A DNA stretch of 64,000 nucleotides from an uncultured Sphingomonas sp. (GCF_946478955.1 NZ_CAMLDL010000006.1:1-64000); one strand, 5' to 3'; positions 16,407-26,490 are shown, counted from the stretch's first letter. The notes: generated from the sequence alone by a model not told the origin. A program made the numbers and translations.

Positions 16407-18458
16407 ATGAATCTTCCCGCCGCCCCCGTCGCAGAGCAGCGTCCGTACAGCTACGAGCGGCATGGGGTGACGATTTCCGATCCGTGGAACTGGCTCCGCG
16501 ATCCTGGCTATCCCAATGTCACCGACACCAAAGTGCTCGACTATCTGAAGGCGGAAAATGCCTATTTCGACGCATGGAAAGCGCCGAATGACGCACTGGT
16601 CGAAGAGCTGTTCCAGGAAATGAAGGGGCGTATCAAGGAAGATGACGCCTCGGTTCCCATTCGCAATGGCGACTGGCTCTATTGGACCGAATACAAGAAG
16701 GGTACCCAATATCGGCTGTGGTACCGCAAACGCCCGGATGGAAGCGACACGCAGCTGACCTTTGACGAAAATGCCGAAGCGGAGGGCAAGGAATATTTCC
16801 GGCTAGGTGCCTATTCGGTCAGCCCGGATGGAACCAAACTGGCGACGTTGGTCGACGATGACGGGTCCGAGCGATTCAAACTGGTCGTGCGCGACCTTGC
16901 CACCGGACAAGACATGGAAACCGTGACCGACGTCGGCATCTATAGCGCGGTGTGGACGAGCGGAAGCGACGGACTGGTGTTCACCGAAGTCAATGACCAA
17001 TGGCGCAGTTACCGCGCGCGCTATCACCGCATCGGCGAGGATCCGGCCGACGCCATCACCCTGTATGAAGAAACAGCGGACATCGCCTTCACGGTGAGCG
17101 TCGACAAGACCAGCGACAAGCGGTTCATCATCATTTCGACCGGCAATAATTCGTCCAACGAGATTCGCTTCGTCGCGGCCGACGACCCAGCCGGGCCGCT
17201 AACGCTGGTCCGCGACCGCGTACCCGACCTGCAATATGAGGTCGACAGCGCCCACGACCGGCTGTGGATATTGACCAATGATGGCCATGTGAACTTCCGG
17301 CTCGCGTCCGCTGATCCAGCCGCGCCCGGTGAGTGGTCGCCGGTGATCGACGGCAGTGATCGCGCCTATCTGCGCGGGATCGCATCGCATCGCGATCACA
17401 TGCTCATCACCGCGCGCGTGGATGGTCTGGACCAGCTGCTGCTGCGTGATTACGCCAGCGGCGATACTGAGCGGGTGCCATTCACTGAAGCGAGTTATAG
17501 CGCCGGTTTCGCGGGCAACCCGGAATATGCCCCGGCGGCCTACCGCATCACCTATTCATCCATGGTCACGCCGGCGACCACCTATGATTATCATCCCGCC
17601 GACCACCGACTGGAGATGCTCAAAATCCAGGAAATTCCGTCGGGCTACGACGCGTCGCTCTACACCACCGACCGTTTGATGATCGACGCGCGCGACGGTG
17701 TGAAAGTGCCGGTCTCGATCCTTCGGCGGAAAGATTTTCCGCTCGATGGGTCGGGTAAGCTCTTCATCTATGCCTATGGCGCTTATGGTTTCGCGATCCC
17801 GCCAAGCTTTTCGACCAGCCGGCTCAGCATGGTCGATCGCGGCTTTGCCTATGCAATTGCCCATATTCGCGGCGGCGATGACCTTGGCTATCAATGGTTT
17901 CTGGACGGAAAACTGACCAAGCGAACCAACACATTCAACGATTTCGTCGACGTGACGCGCGGACTGATTGATGCGGGCTATGCAAAGGCTGGAACGGTGG
18001 CCGCACAGGGCGGGTCCGCTGGCGGCGAACTGATGGGTGCCATCGTTAATCAGGCGGGCGACCTCTACGGCGCGGTGGTTGCTGATGTGCCCTTCGTCGA
18101 TGTGCTGAATACGATGCTCGACGATACACTGCCCCTGACGCCGGGCGAGTGGACCGAATGGGGCAACCCGATCACCGACAGGGCGGCGTTCGACCTGATC
18201 CGCAGCTACAGCCCTTACGACAATGTGACGGCAAAAACTTATCCGCCGATGCTGATCACCGGCGGCCTCACCGACCCGCGCGTCACCTATTGGGAGCCCG
18301 CAAAGTGGGCCGCCCGCCTGCGCGCCAACAAGACCGACGACAATCGCCTGCTGCTGAAGATCAACATGGGCGCGGGCCATGGCGGCAAGTCGGGCCGCTG
18401 GGACAGCTTGCGCGAAGTTGCCGAAGCCTATGCCTTTGTGATGACGGAGATCAAATGA
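16407..18458 (+). CDS. S9 family prolyl oligopeptidase
   Basis: The 683-residue protein has an N-terminal beta-propeller that starts with PYSYERHGVTISDPWNWLRD-like sequence typical of the family, and a C-terminal alpha/beta hydrolase domain. The catalytic triad is readable: S537 in GGSAGG, D623 in GGLTDPRV and H658 in GAGHGG. It cleaves short peptides after proline or basic residues (prolyl oligopeptidase/oligopeptidase B class). No signal peptide is evident. Its stop overlaps the start of the thioesterase gene. Confidence 0.93.
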   Translation: MNLPAAPVAEQRPYSYERHGVTISDPWNWLRDPGYPNVTDTKVLDYLKAENAYFDAWKAPNDALVEELFQEMKGRIKEDDASVPIRNGDWLYWTEYKKGTQYRLWYRKRPDGSDTQLTFDENAEAEGKEYFRLGAYSVSPDGTKLATLVDDDGSERFKLVVRDLATGQDMETVTDVGIYSAVWTSGSDGLVFTEVNDQWRSYRARYHRIGEDPADAITLYEETADIAFTVSVDKTSDKRFIIISTGNNSSNEIRFVAADDPAGPLTLVRDRVPDLQYEVDSAHDRLWILTNDGHVNFRLASADPAAPGEWSPVIDGSDRAYLRGIASHRDHMLITARVDGLDQLLLRDYASGDTERVPFTEASYSAGFAGNPEYAPAAYRITYSSMVTPATTYDYHPADHRLEMLKIQEIPSGYDASLYTTDRLMIDARDGVKVPVSILRRKDFPLDGSGKLFIYAYGAYGFAIPPSFSTSRLSMVDRGFAYAIAHIRGGDDLGYQWFLDGKLTKRTNTFNDFVDVTRGLIDAGYAKAGTVAAQGGSAGGELMGAIVNQAGDLYGAVVADVPFVDVLNTMLDDTLPLTPGEWTEWGNPITDRAAFDLIRSYSPYDNVTAKTYPPMLITGGLTDPRVTYWEPAKWAARLRANKTDDNRLLLKINMGAGHGGKSGRWDSLREVAEAYAFVMTEIK

Positions 18459-18853
18459 GCGAGCGCCCCGTCTTTGAGCATCGCGTAACCGCCAAGGCCG
18501 AGCACATTGATGAGCTTGGTCATGTCAACAATGCGGTGTGGGTACAATGGATTCAGGAGGTGGCGCTTGGGCATTGGTATGGTGTGGCCGACCCCAAGCA
18601 TGCCGAGGCGTATTTCTGGGTCATCACGCGGCACGAGATTGATTATCTTCGTCCAGCATTCGAGGGTGAAACGCTGACCGGACGAACCTGGGTCGGGGAG
18701 GCCCCGAAGGGCGCCCGGTTCAACCGGCTGATGGAATTTGTCGGTGACGACGGCAAGGTCAGGGTGCGCGCGAACACGACATGGGCGATCATCGACAAGG
18801 CCAGCGGGCGGCCGATCCGGGTCCCTGCCGAGGTTGTTGCGCCGTTTCTATAG
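18455..18853 (+). CDS. Acyl-CoA thioesterase (4HBT hotdog fold)
   Basis: The 132-residue protein shows the 4-hydroxybenzoyl-CoA thioesterase-like pattern DELGHVNNAVWVQWIQE in the first third, with the catalytic Asp preceding GHVNN. The substrate is an acyl thioester of unknown chain. The ATG at 18455 overlaps the stop of the prolyl oligopeptidase gene by 4 bases. Confidence 0.88.
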   Translation: MSERPVFEHRVTAKAEHIDELGHVNNAVWVQWIQEVALGHWYGVADPKHAEAYFWVITRHEIDYLRPAFEGETLTGRTWVGEAPKGARFNRLMEFVGDDGKVRVRANTTWAIIDKASGRPIRVPAEVVAPFL

Positions 18854-18929
18854 TGGCGGTTTGTGACGGCCGCGACGAAACGGTTGTGGGTCATTGACGG
18901 ATGCGCGAAGCAAGGCGCACACTCATTTC

Positions 18930-19565
18930 ATGAGCCGTCCTATCCTCTATGACTATTTCCGCTCCTCGGCCTCTTATCGGGTCCGAATTGCGTTGAATCT
19001 CAAGGGCATCGACTATGAACAGCGGCCGGTAAATCTCGCCGCTGGCGTGCAGAAAGATGCCGCCTTCCGTGCTATCAATCCGCAGGGCTTTGTGCCGATG
19101 CTGGAGATTGACGGGCACAAGTTGACACAAAGCCTGTCGATTGCCGTCTATCTGGATCAAACGCGGCCCGAACCGCTGTTGATGCCACGAGATCCCGCCG
19201 ATGGCGCCCATGTCCGCAGTCTCGCGCTGATCGTCGCTTGCGACATCCACCCGCTGAACAATCTGCGCGTATTGAAATATCTTAAGAGCGCGCTCGACGT
19301 CAGCGAGGAACAGCGGGACGAATGGTATCGCCACTGGATTGCCGAGGGCCTGACCGCGCTGGAAGAAATGGCCGCGCCGCGGGCGGGTACGTTCCTGTTC
19401 GGTGATGAGCCGACCATGGCCGATGTTTGCCTGGTCCCCCAGCTTTATAACGCGCGGCGGTTCAATGTGCCGCTGGACGCCTATCCCCATTTGCTGCGCG
19501 CGGACGAAACCGCCAGCGCCATTCCCGCCTTTGCGGCGGCCCACCCCGATCGCCAGGAGCAGTGA
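18930..19565 (+). CDS. maiA: Maleylacetoacetate isomerase (zeta-class GST)
   Basis: The 211-residue glutathione transferase has the zeta-class signature FRSSASYRVRIALNLKG near the N-terminus, containing the SSxxxR(V/I)RIAL motif, and the C-terminal helical domain. In tyrosine and gentisate degradation it isomerises maleylacetoacetate or maleylpyruvate using glutathione. I chose the ATG at 18930. No homogentisate dioxygenase or fumarylacetoacetase gene is in the window; the neighbour one base downstream of its stop is a class II aldolase. Confidence 0.88.
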   Translation: MSRPILYDYFRSSASYRVRIALNLKGIDYEQRPVNLAAGVQKDAAFRAINPQGFVPMLEIDGHKLTQSLSIAVYLDQTRPEPLLMPRDPADGAHVRSLALIVACDIHPLNNLRVLKYLKSALDVSEEQRDEWYRHWIAEGLTALEEMAAPRAGTFLFGDEPTMADVCLVPQLYNARRFNVPLDAYPHLLRADETASAIPAFAAAHPDRQEQ

Positions 19566-19566
19566 A

Positions 19567-20382
19567 ATGAACCGCGTCGATACGATCAACCGCGGAATGG
19601 ACGACCTGCACGCCATGGCGAACGTCGACATCCCCAGCCTGAAGGGCAAGGTCAGCGAGGAGGAATGGAAGGTCCGCGTCGACCTCGCCGCAGCGTACCG
19701 GCTGGTCGCCCATTATGGCTGGGACGATTTGATCTTCACCCATTTATCCGCGCGCATTCCGGGCCCGGAGCATCATTTCCTGCTGAACCCCTATCAGCTG
19801 ATGTTCGAGGAGGTGACGGCATCCTCGCTGGTTAAGGTCGACGTTCACGGAAATCCGGTCGAGCCAACACCATTCATCACCAATCCGGCGGGCTTTACCA
19901 TCCATAGCGCGATCCACATGGCGCGCGAGGATGCGCAGGCGGTAATGCATCTCCACACGCCGCAAGGCCAGGCGGTGAGCGCGCATGAAGAGGGGCTGTT
20001 GCCGTTGACGCAGACCGCGATGCTGATCCGCGGCGACCTCGCATTCCACGATTATGAAGGCGTTGCCACCGACCTTGATGAGCGTGAGCGACTGGTCGCC
20101 GATCTTGGCGATAAGGGCGGCATGATCTTGCGGAACCACGGCACGCTGGCCGTCGGCGGTAATGTCGGGGAATGCTTCCTGAAGCTCTATTTCATTGAAC
20201 GCGCCTGCGAAGCGCAGATCATGGCCCTGTCGGCCGGCGATCAGATGTCGAACCCACCCCAAGGCACCCCGGAACTTGCGGCCGAGCAGGGCGCAATGGG
20301 CCTGAAACTCGCCGCCAACATGCTCGCCTGGCCGGCGCTTTTGCGGAAGGCATATCGGCTCGACCCCGGCTTTGCCACCTGA
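19567..20382 (+). CDS. Class II aldolase/adducin family protein
   Basis: The 271-residue protein has the class II aldolase fold, with metal-binding histidines in VMHLHTPQG and a further His in NHGTLAVGG. Members without aldolase activity also exist (adducin-like decarboxylases), so the reaction is uncertain. It starts 2 bases after the isomerase stop codon and is clearly in its operon. Confidence 0.88.
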   Translation: MNRVDTINRGMDDLHAMANVDIPSLKGKVSEEEWKVRVDLAAAYRLVAHYGWDDLIFTHLSARIPGPEHHFLLNPYQLMFEEVTASSLVKVDVHGNPVEPTPFITNPAGFTIHSAIHMAREDAQAVMHLHTPQGQAVSAHEEGLLPLTQTAMLIRGDLAFHDYEGVATDLDERERLVADLGDKGGMILRNHGTLAVGGNVGECFLKLYFIERACEAQIMALSAGDQMSNPPQGTPELAAEQGAMGLKLAANMLAWPALLRKAYRLDPGFAT

Positions 20383-20567
20383 TCGACAGACGCCTATCCT
20401 GCGGAAATCAGGCCGGTTTAACCGCGCGGCGCGTCGACAAACGCACATGTGAGGCCGACCAACTGCCTTGTGAGGGCGGCCGACTAATGCAAATTGGGCG
20501 TTCTGACGGCGGAGGCCATGGTCTCGTCGCACGATTTTTGACGATCGATCCCGAAGGAGGTTGATTC

Positions 20568-21731
20568 TTGTCCGGCACGAAATGGGCGGCCCTGTTGAGC
20601 TTTGCGCTTCTTACGTCCTGTGGCTCTGCCAAGAACGAAGGGCGCGGCGGCGGCCCGGCACAGGTCGGCTATGTCGTTGTGCAATCGAGCACCGTTCCCC
20701 TGGAAGCCGAGCTCGATGGCCGCGCCGTTGCGTTTGAAACGTCGGAGGTGCGGCCGCAGGTAAGCGGCGTCATCCGCCAACGATATTTCAGCGAAGGCGG
20801 CTATGTCCGCAAGGGTCAGCCGCTCTATCAGATTGACCCAAGCCTTTACCGTGCGGCAGTGGATCAGGCATCGGCCAACCTGTCGAGCGCCCAGGCAACC
20901 GCCCAGGCGGCGGGTGCCAAAGCGGAACGATATCGCCCGCTCGCAAAGATCGAGGCGGTGTCGCAGCAGGATTATGCCGATGTGTCAGCGGCGGCGCGAC
21001 AGGCGCGCGCGGCGGTCGCCCAGAATCAGGCGGCGCTGCGAACGGCGCGGATCAACCTGAACTTCACTAACATCCCGGCCCCAATCAGCGGCCGTATCGG
21101 CCGGTCGCTGTCGACGGTCGGGGCACTCGCCACCGCCAACCAGTCGGAACCCCTGGCAGTCATTCAGCGCACCGACCCGATCTATGTCGATATTCAGCAA
21201 TCCGCGGCCGATATGGTCCGCCTGCGCCAGTCGCTTCTGAGCGGCGGCATCCAGCCTGGCAGTACACAGGTGCGCCTGACGTTGGATGACGGCACCGCCT
21301 ATGGCTACACTGGCACCGTCCAATTTTCGGAAGTCTTGGTGGATGAGAATACCGGGACGGTGACGCTTCGCGCCCAATTCCCCAACCCTCAGGGCCTCAT
21401 CATGCCCGGTATGTTCGTCCGCGCACGCTTCATTCAGGGCGTCGAACAGCGGGCCATGCTGGTCCCGCAACAGGCGGTCATGCGCGACCTGGGCGGAAAG
21501 GCGGCGGTATTCGTCGTGTCGAATGACGGAAAGGCCGTCCGGCGCGTCATCGAAACGACGCGATCTGTCGGCACCAATTGGGTCGTTACATCGGGCCTGA
21601 AACCCGGTGACAAGGTGATTACCCAGGGTCTGAACAATCTTCGGACCGGCGCGGCGGTAAAGGCTGTTCCGGCATCGACGCCTCAGCGCATTGGCGCCCC
21701 TGCTTCCGCCGCTGCGGCAAAGGGACGCTAG
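20568..21731 (+). CDS. RND efflux periplasmic adaptor (membrane fusion protein)
   Basis: The 387-residue protein has a lipoprotein signal with lipobox LLTSC, then the biotinyl-lipoyl-like halves, a coiled-coil hairpin (about 100-160) and a beta-barrel, as in AcrA/MexA. The start is a TTG at 20568, fixed by a textbook AAGGAGG site at 20554-20560, 7 bases upstream; no ATG fits. It begins the adaptor-pump-channel operon. No regulator gene adjoins; the 185 bases before it hold no gene I can see. Confidence 0.93.
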   Translation: MSGTKWAALLSFALLTSCGSAKNEGRGGGPAQVGYVVVQSSTVPLEAELDGRAVAFETSEVRPQVSGVIRQRYFSEGGYVRKGQPLYQIDPSLYRAAVDQASANLSSAQATAQAAGAKAERYRPLAKIEAVSQQDYADVSAAARQARAAVAQNQAALRTARINLNFTNIPAPISGRIGRSLSTVGALATANQSEPLAVIQRTDPIYVDIQQSAADMVRLRQSLLSGGIQPGSTQVRLTLDDGTAYGYTGTVQFSEVLVDENTGTVTLRAQFPNPQGLIMPGMFVRARFIQGVEQRAMLVPQQAVMRDLGGKAAVFVVSNDGKAVRRVIETTRSVGTNWVVTSGLKPGDKVITQGLNNLRTGAAVKAVPASTPQRIGAPASAAAAKGR

Positions 21732-21734
21732 GCC

Positions 21735-24700
21735 TTGTCGCAGCTATTCATCAATCGACCGATCTTCGCCTGGGTGTTGGCGCTGATTGTGATGATGGCC
21801 GGCATCGGCGCCATTAGCCGGCTGCCGATTGAACAATATCCCGATATCGCGCCAACAACCGTCAACATTCGCGCCAGCTACCCCGGCGCATCGGCGGAGA
21901 CGGTTGAGAACAGCGTTACGCAGATTCTCGAGCAGCAGCTGACCGGACTCGACGGACTGTTGTATTTTTCCGCCTCTTCAAGCTCAACCGGAAGCGTCAG
22001 TATCACTGCGACGTTTGAAAAGGGGACGGACCCCGACATCGCGCAAGTGCAAGTGCAGAACAAGGTCCAGCAGGCCTTGTCCCGTCTGCCGTCGCAGGTG
22101 CAGCAGCAGGGCGTGCGGGTTACCAAGTCGAACCCCGACTTCCTGTTGATCGTCGCGGTGTATGATCAAACCGACACGCGCACCAACATGGATGTGTCCG
22201 ACTATCTGTCGTCGAACATACAGGATCCCTTGTCCCGCATTCCCGGCGTCGGAGACATCAATGTCTTTGGTGCACCGGCCGCCATGCGAATATGGCTCAA
22301 TCCCGCAAAGCTCGCCGCATTTTCATTGATGCCCAGTGATGTTATCACAGCCATTAGCGCGCAAAATACCGAAGTCGCCGCGGGTCAAATTGGCGGTTTG
22401 CCGCAGGCCAGCGACCAGATGCTAAATGCAACGGTGACGGCCCAGTCCAAGCTGCAGACGCCCGAGCAATTCCGCAACATTGTGGTGAAGTCCAACGGCG
22501 ATGGCGGCAATGTTCGCCTTGGTGACGTGGCTCGGGTCGAGTTGGGTGCCGAAAGCTATAACTCCAACGTCCATGTGAACGGGCATCCCGGTGCCGGGAT
22601 CGCCGTGTCGCTGGCGCCCGGCGCGGACGCGCTGGAAACCGCAGAATTGGTCAAGGCCAAGGTCGAGGAACTGGCCCCAACCTTTCCCGACGGGATCGCC
22701 TACGCCTACGCCAATGATTCCACCGATTTTATCAAGCTGTCGATCAATGAGGTGGTAAAGACACTGATGGAGGCGATCGTCCTCGTCATCATCGTAATGT
22801 TCGTTTTCCTGCAAAGCTGGCGCGCGACGCTGATCCCGGCGATTACCATTCCGGTCGTCCTTTTGGGCACTTTCGCGGTCTTTTATATTGCCGGATTTAC
22901 GATCAACACACTGACCCTGTTCGGGCTGGCTTTGGCGATTGGCCTGCTTGTCGATGACGCGATCGTGGTGGTCGAGAATGTCGAGCGCCTACTTGAAGAA
23001 AATCCCGGGATGACGCCGCGCGAGGCGACCGTGGAATCGATGAAGGAAATTCAGGTCGCGCTGATCGCGATTGCGCTCGTGCTATCGGCCGTCTTTCTGC
23101 CGATGGCGTTTTTCGGCGGATCAACCGGCGTCATCTATCGCCAGTTCGCGATTACGATGATTGCTGCAATGTCGCTGTCAGTGCTCGTTGCCCTGATCTT
23201 GAGTCCGGCCCTGACCTCCAGCTTGCTAAAGCCGCGCAGCGAAGAACATTCGCTTTCCGAGGGCTGGCTTGGCCGCAAAGCGCCTGGCGTCGCGCGCTTC
23301 CTCGATCGCGCCCGCGACGGGTTCAATCGCCGTTTCGCCAATGGCGTGGAAAAATTCTCGAACAGCGTGACCAAGGTCATCGATCGCAAATGGTTGTTCC
23401 TTGGGCTATACGCCGTCATTGTCGCGGTCCTGATCGCATTGTTCGTTCGCCTCCCCAGCGGCTTTCTGCCAACCGAGGATCAGGGTTCGGCGTCGATCCA
23501 GTTCCAACTTCCCGCCGGTGCGACCCAGCAACGAACACTTGCCGTGCGCGACGAGATTGAACGATACCTTCTGGACTCCGAAGGTAAGAATATCCGCACC
23601 CTGTTCATGGTGGCTGGCGGTGGTGGCGGATCGAATGGCCAGAATGCCGGTCGCGGTTTCATCAACTTCGTGTCGTGGGACGACCGGCCGGGCAAGGAAA
23701 ACACTGCCGACGCCATCGTCCAGCGAATCTCGGCCGCCTTTCGGCAGCTGCGCGATGCCCGCGTTTTCGCGCTAGTCCCCGGCGCCGTCCGCGGTCTTGG
23801 ACAGTCGAATGGTTTTACGATGCAGCTGCTCAACAGCTCCGGCATGCCGAGCGACAAATTTGCCGAAGCGCGCGACCGGCTTCTCGATCTGGCCAGCAAT
23901 GACGCCAGCCTTGCCTCCGTCCGATTGACCGACCTTCCCGATGCCGCGACCTACAAGATCAATATGGATGAGCAACGCGTCACGGCGCTCGGGCTGAACC
24001 AGAACGACGTCAATTCGACCCTCGCGACGGCGTGGGGCGGACGATACGTCAATGATTTCATCGACCAAGGCCGGGTCAAGCGCGTTTATGTTCAGGGCGA
24101 CGAGCCCTATCGGTCCAGCCCCGCCAGCCTTGGCCAGTGGTATGTGCGAAGCAATAATGGTGGGATGGCGCCATTTTCCGCCTTTGCGACCACCGGCTGG
24201 TCGACGACACCGGCAAGCTTGTCGCGCTTTGGCGGGGTTCCATCGGCAGAGTTCCAGGGCCAGGCGGCACCAGGCGTCAGTTCGGGACAGGCGATGGAGC
24301 GCATGGCGGCCCTCGCCGAGCAGGTGCCTGGAACGACGGTCGCATGGTCTGGAGCGTCGTATGAAGAACGGCAATCCTCCGGACAGGCCCCGGTCCTTTA
24401 CGCAATCTCGCTACTGGTCGTGTTCCTGTGCCTGGCCGCGCTCTATGAAAGCTGGTCAATCCCGTTTGCGGTGATGCTTATCATTCCGCTTGGACTGGTC
24501 GGTGCCGTTCTCGCGGTGTCGCTGCGCGGATTGGAGAATGACGTCTACCTGCAGATTGGCCTGCTGACGACAATGGGACTTGCCGCCAAAAACGCCATCT
24601 TGATGATCGAGTTTGCGGAGCAAGCGGAGCGGCGCGGGATGCGCGTTATAGATGCCGCAAAGGAGGCCGCTAAAATCCGGCTGCGGCCCATCCTGATGAC

Positions 24701-24935
24701 TAGTTTTGCCTTCATTTTTGGTGTCCTGCCGCTCGCCATTTCTACCGGCGCCGGTGCGAACAGCCGGATCGCAATCGGCACGTCGGTCATCGGCGGAATG
24801 ATGACCGCAGCCTTTGTTGCGATTTTCTTCATTCCCCTGTTCTTTGTGCTGGTGCGGCGCGGCGTCCGCGACGGCCTGGCCGCCGCGCGCGGTTGGCTGC
24901 GCAAGGGTAACAGCCCGGAAGGGGCCGACGCATGA
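21735..24935 (+). CDS. RND multidrug efflux pump (HAE1 family)
   Basis: The 1066-residue inner-membrane pump has the AcrB-like plan: FINRPIFAWVLALI opening, twelve membrane segments, and two periplasmic loops. The TM4 region carries GLLVDDAIVVVENV, the proton-relay aspartates. It also begins with TTG (21735), 3 bases after the adaptor stop. The substrate range of the pump cannot be read from sequence. Confidence 0.95.
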   Translation: MSQLFINRPIFAWVLALIVMMAGIGAISRLPIEQYPDIAPTTVNIRASYPGASAETVENSVTQILEQQLTGLDGLLYFSASSSSTGSVSITATFEKGTDPDIAQVQVQNKVQQALSRLPSQVQQQGVRVTKSNPDFLLIVAVYDQTDTRTNMDVSDYLSSNIQDPLSRIPGVGDINVFGAPAAMRIWLNPAKLAAFSLMPSDVITAISAQNTEVAAGQIGGLPQASDQMLNATVTAQSKLQTPEQFRNIVVKSNGDGGNVRLGDVARVELGAESYNSNVHVNGHPGAGIAVSLAPGADALETAELVKAKVEELAPTFPDGIAYAYANDSTDFIKLSINEVVKTLMEAIVLVIIVMFVFLQSWRATLIPAITIPVVLLGTFAVFYIAGFTINTLTLFGLALAIGLLVDDAIVVVENVERLLEENPGMTPREATVESMKEIQVALIAIALVLSAVFLPMAFFGGSTGVIYRQFAITMIAAMSLSVLVALILSPALTSSLLKPRSEEHSLSEGWLGRKAPGVARFLDRARDGFNRRFANGVEKFSNSVTKVIDRKWLFLGLYAVIVAVLIALFVRLPSGFLPTEDQGSASIQFQLPAGATQQRTLAVRDEIERYLLDSEGKNIRTLFMVAGGGGGSNGQNAGRGFINFVSWDDRPGKENTADAIVQRISAAFRQLRDARVFALVPGAVRGLGQSNGFTMQLLNSSGMPSDKFAEARDRLLDLASNDASLASVRLTDLPDAATYKINMDEQRVTALGLNQNDVNSTLATAWGGRYVNDFIDQGRVKRVYVQGDEPYRSSPASLGQWYVRSNNGGMAPFSAFATTGWSTTPASLSRFGGVPSAEFQGQAAPGVSSGQAMERMAALAEQVPGTTVAWSGASYEERQSSGQAPVLYAISLLVVFLCLAALYESWSIPFAVMLIIPLGLVGAVLAVSLRGLENDVYLQIGLLTTMGLAAKNAILMIEFAEQAERRGMRVIDAAKEAAKIRLRPILMTSFAFIFGVLPLAISTGAGANSRIAIGTSVIGGMMTAAFVAIFFIPLFFVLVRRGVRDGLAAARGWLRKGNSPEGADA

Positions 24936-26299
24936 AGAAGCTGGTCACTATTGCCTGTGCGATCAGCCTGACCGCCTGTTCGATGGAACCGTCGCTGCCG
25001 GTCAATTCCTTGCCGGTTCCGCTGTCCTGGCCCGCTGGCGATCCTTATCTTCGCCAGACCGAAGCATCGCTGCCCAGCTTCAGCTACCGCGACGCGTTCC
25101 GCGATCCGCGACTAGTGTCGCTGATCGAACAGTCCTTCGCCAACAATCGCGACCTGATGGTTGCCGCCGCCAATATTGCGGCAGCGCGCGCGCAAGCAGG
25201 GATCAGCAAGGCCAATCGCCTTCCGGAAGTTACCGCCGGCGCGGGCGCGGCGGTAACCGGGGATGGCAAAGGCAATCGCCAACCCAATTACGACCTGTCG
25301 ATCTCCGTCCCGTCGTTCGAGATTGACCTGTTTGGCCGTCTCGCCTCGCTCGCCAAGGCGGATGGGCAGCGACTTCTTGCGACCGAAGCGGGCGCCCGTT
25401 CGGTTCGCCTTGCCCTAATTGCGGATATCGCGCGGGCTTGGGCGGCCTACGCTGCCGACGCCAGCCTGTTGTCGATTGCTGAGCAGACCGCCGCGAATGC
25501 GCAGCGAAATGTCGAGCTGACGCAAGCGCGGCTGAGCGGGGGCATTGCGCCGCGCACCGACCTGACGCAGGCAAGCCAGATATTGGAGACGGCACGATCC
25601 GATGTCGCGGCGCAGCGCACCGCCCTCGCCCAAGACGTCAATTTGCTTCAGCTGTTGGTCGGCGCACCGATTGATACGGCGGCGCTGCCGAGGTCGATCG
25701 ACAATATTGCGGGCAGCTTCGCAGCGCCGCCCGCCGGATTGGACAGTCAAATCCTCCTGCGGCGCCCCGACATAATGCAATCGGAATTTACGCTGCGCGC
25801 CGCCAATGCAGAAATTGGCGCCGCCCGCGCCGCGCTGTTCCCGACCATATCTTTGACGGGCCTTCTCGGTCTGGCGAGCACGGCGCTGACCGGCCTGTTC
25901 AAGGGCGGTGCCTTCGGCTGGTCCGCCAGCGGCGATGCGCGGTACGCGATTTTTCAGGGTGGCGCCGGAAAGGCGCGCATCGCCCTCAGTGAGGCACAAC
26001 GCGACGCAGCGCTCGCCAGCTATGAGAAGTCGATCCAGGGCGCGTTTCGCGAGGTTGCGGATGCCCTGGCCGACCGGGGTACGGTTGGGGAGCGTCTCCG
26101 TTCCGCCGATGCCCAGGTTGCGGCAACGGACGAAACGCTAATGCTTGTCAATGCGCGCTACCGCGAAGGCATCGATTCCTATCTTGCCATGCTGGATGCA
26201 CAGCGGTCAGCCTATTCGGCACAGCGTGCCCGCGTCGTAATGCAGCAGACCGCGATCAACAATGTCGCAACGCTTTATCAGGTGCTTGGCGGGAATTGA
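24932..26299 (+). CDS. RND outer-membrane factor (NodT family lipoprotein)
   Basis: The 455-residue outer-membrane channel protein starts with a lipoprotein signal (lipobox LTAC at about residue 16) and contains the repeated OEP helical pairs of the TolC/OprM class. It overlaps the pump gene by 4 bases and completes a tripartite efflux system. A hairpin follows 8 bases after its stop. Confidence 0.94.
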   Translation: MKKLVTIACAISLTACSMEPSLPVNSLPVPLSWPAGDPYLRQTEASLPSFSYRDAFRDPRLVSLIEQSFANNRDLMVAAANIAAARAQAGISKANRLPEVTAGAGAAVTGDGKGNRQPNYDLSISVPSFEIDLFGRLASLAKADGQRLLATEAGARSVRLALIADIARAWAAYAADASLLSIAEQTAANAQRNVELTQARLSGGIAPRTDLTQASQILETARSDVAAQRTALAQDVNLLQLLVGAPIDTAALPRSIDNIAGSFAAPPAGLDSQILLRRPDIMQSEFTLRAANAEIGAARAALFPTISLTGLLGLASTALTGLFKGGAFGWSASGDARYAIFQGGAGKARIALSEAQRDAALASYEKSIQGAFREVADALADRGTVGERLRSADAQVAATDETLMLVNARYREGIDSYLAMLDAQRSAYSAQRARVVMQQTAINNVATLYQVLGGN

Positions 26300-26306
26300 G
26301 CGAACC

Positions 26307-26325
26307 GCCAGTCCGCCGGACTGGC
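26307..26325. repeat. Hairpin between the RND operon end and tRNA-Pro
   Basis: Stem GCCAGTCC / GGACTGGC with a 3-base loop. It lies 8 bases beyond the outer-membrane factor stop on the plus strand, and 12 bases beyond the tRNA-Pro CCA end on the minus strand. Stem, loop and spacing equal those of the tRNA-Thr hairpin, and 5 bases next to the CCA (GAAAA on the plus strand) are identical. Confidence 0.7.
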
Positions 26326-26337
26326 TGCGTGTGAAAA

Positions 26338-26414
26338 TGGTCGGGGAGAGAGGATTCGAACCTCCGGCCCCTGCCTCCCGAAGACAGTGCTCTACCAGGC
26401 TGAGCTACTCCCCG
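26338..26414 (-). tRNA. tRNA-Pro (anticodon CGG)
   Basis: The minus strand folds into a cloverleaf with acceptor stem CGGGGAG/CTCCCCG, D-arm AGCTCAGCCTGGTAGAGC, anticodon loop TTCGGGA (anticodon CGG) and T-arm GGTTCGAATCC. CCA is encoded. It reads the CCG proline codon, frequent in this GC-rich genome. Confidence 0.97.
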
Positions 26415-26490
26415 ACCGGGACCGGATGCGAACATCCGGTGCAGGGCGAGGGCCTCCTAGCGGGCCATGGTGCAATGCGCAAGCGCCGTC

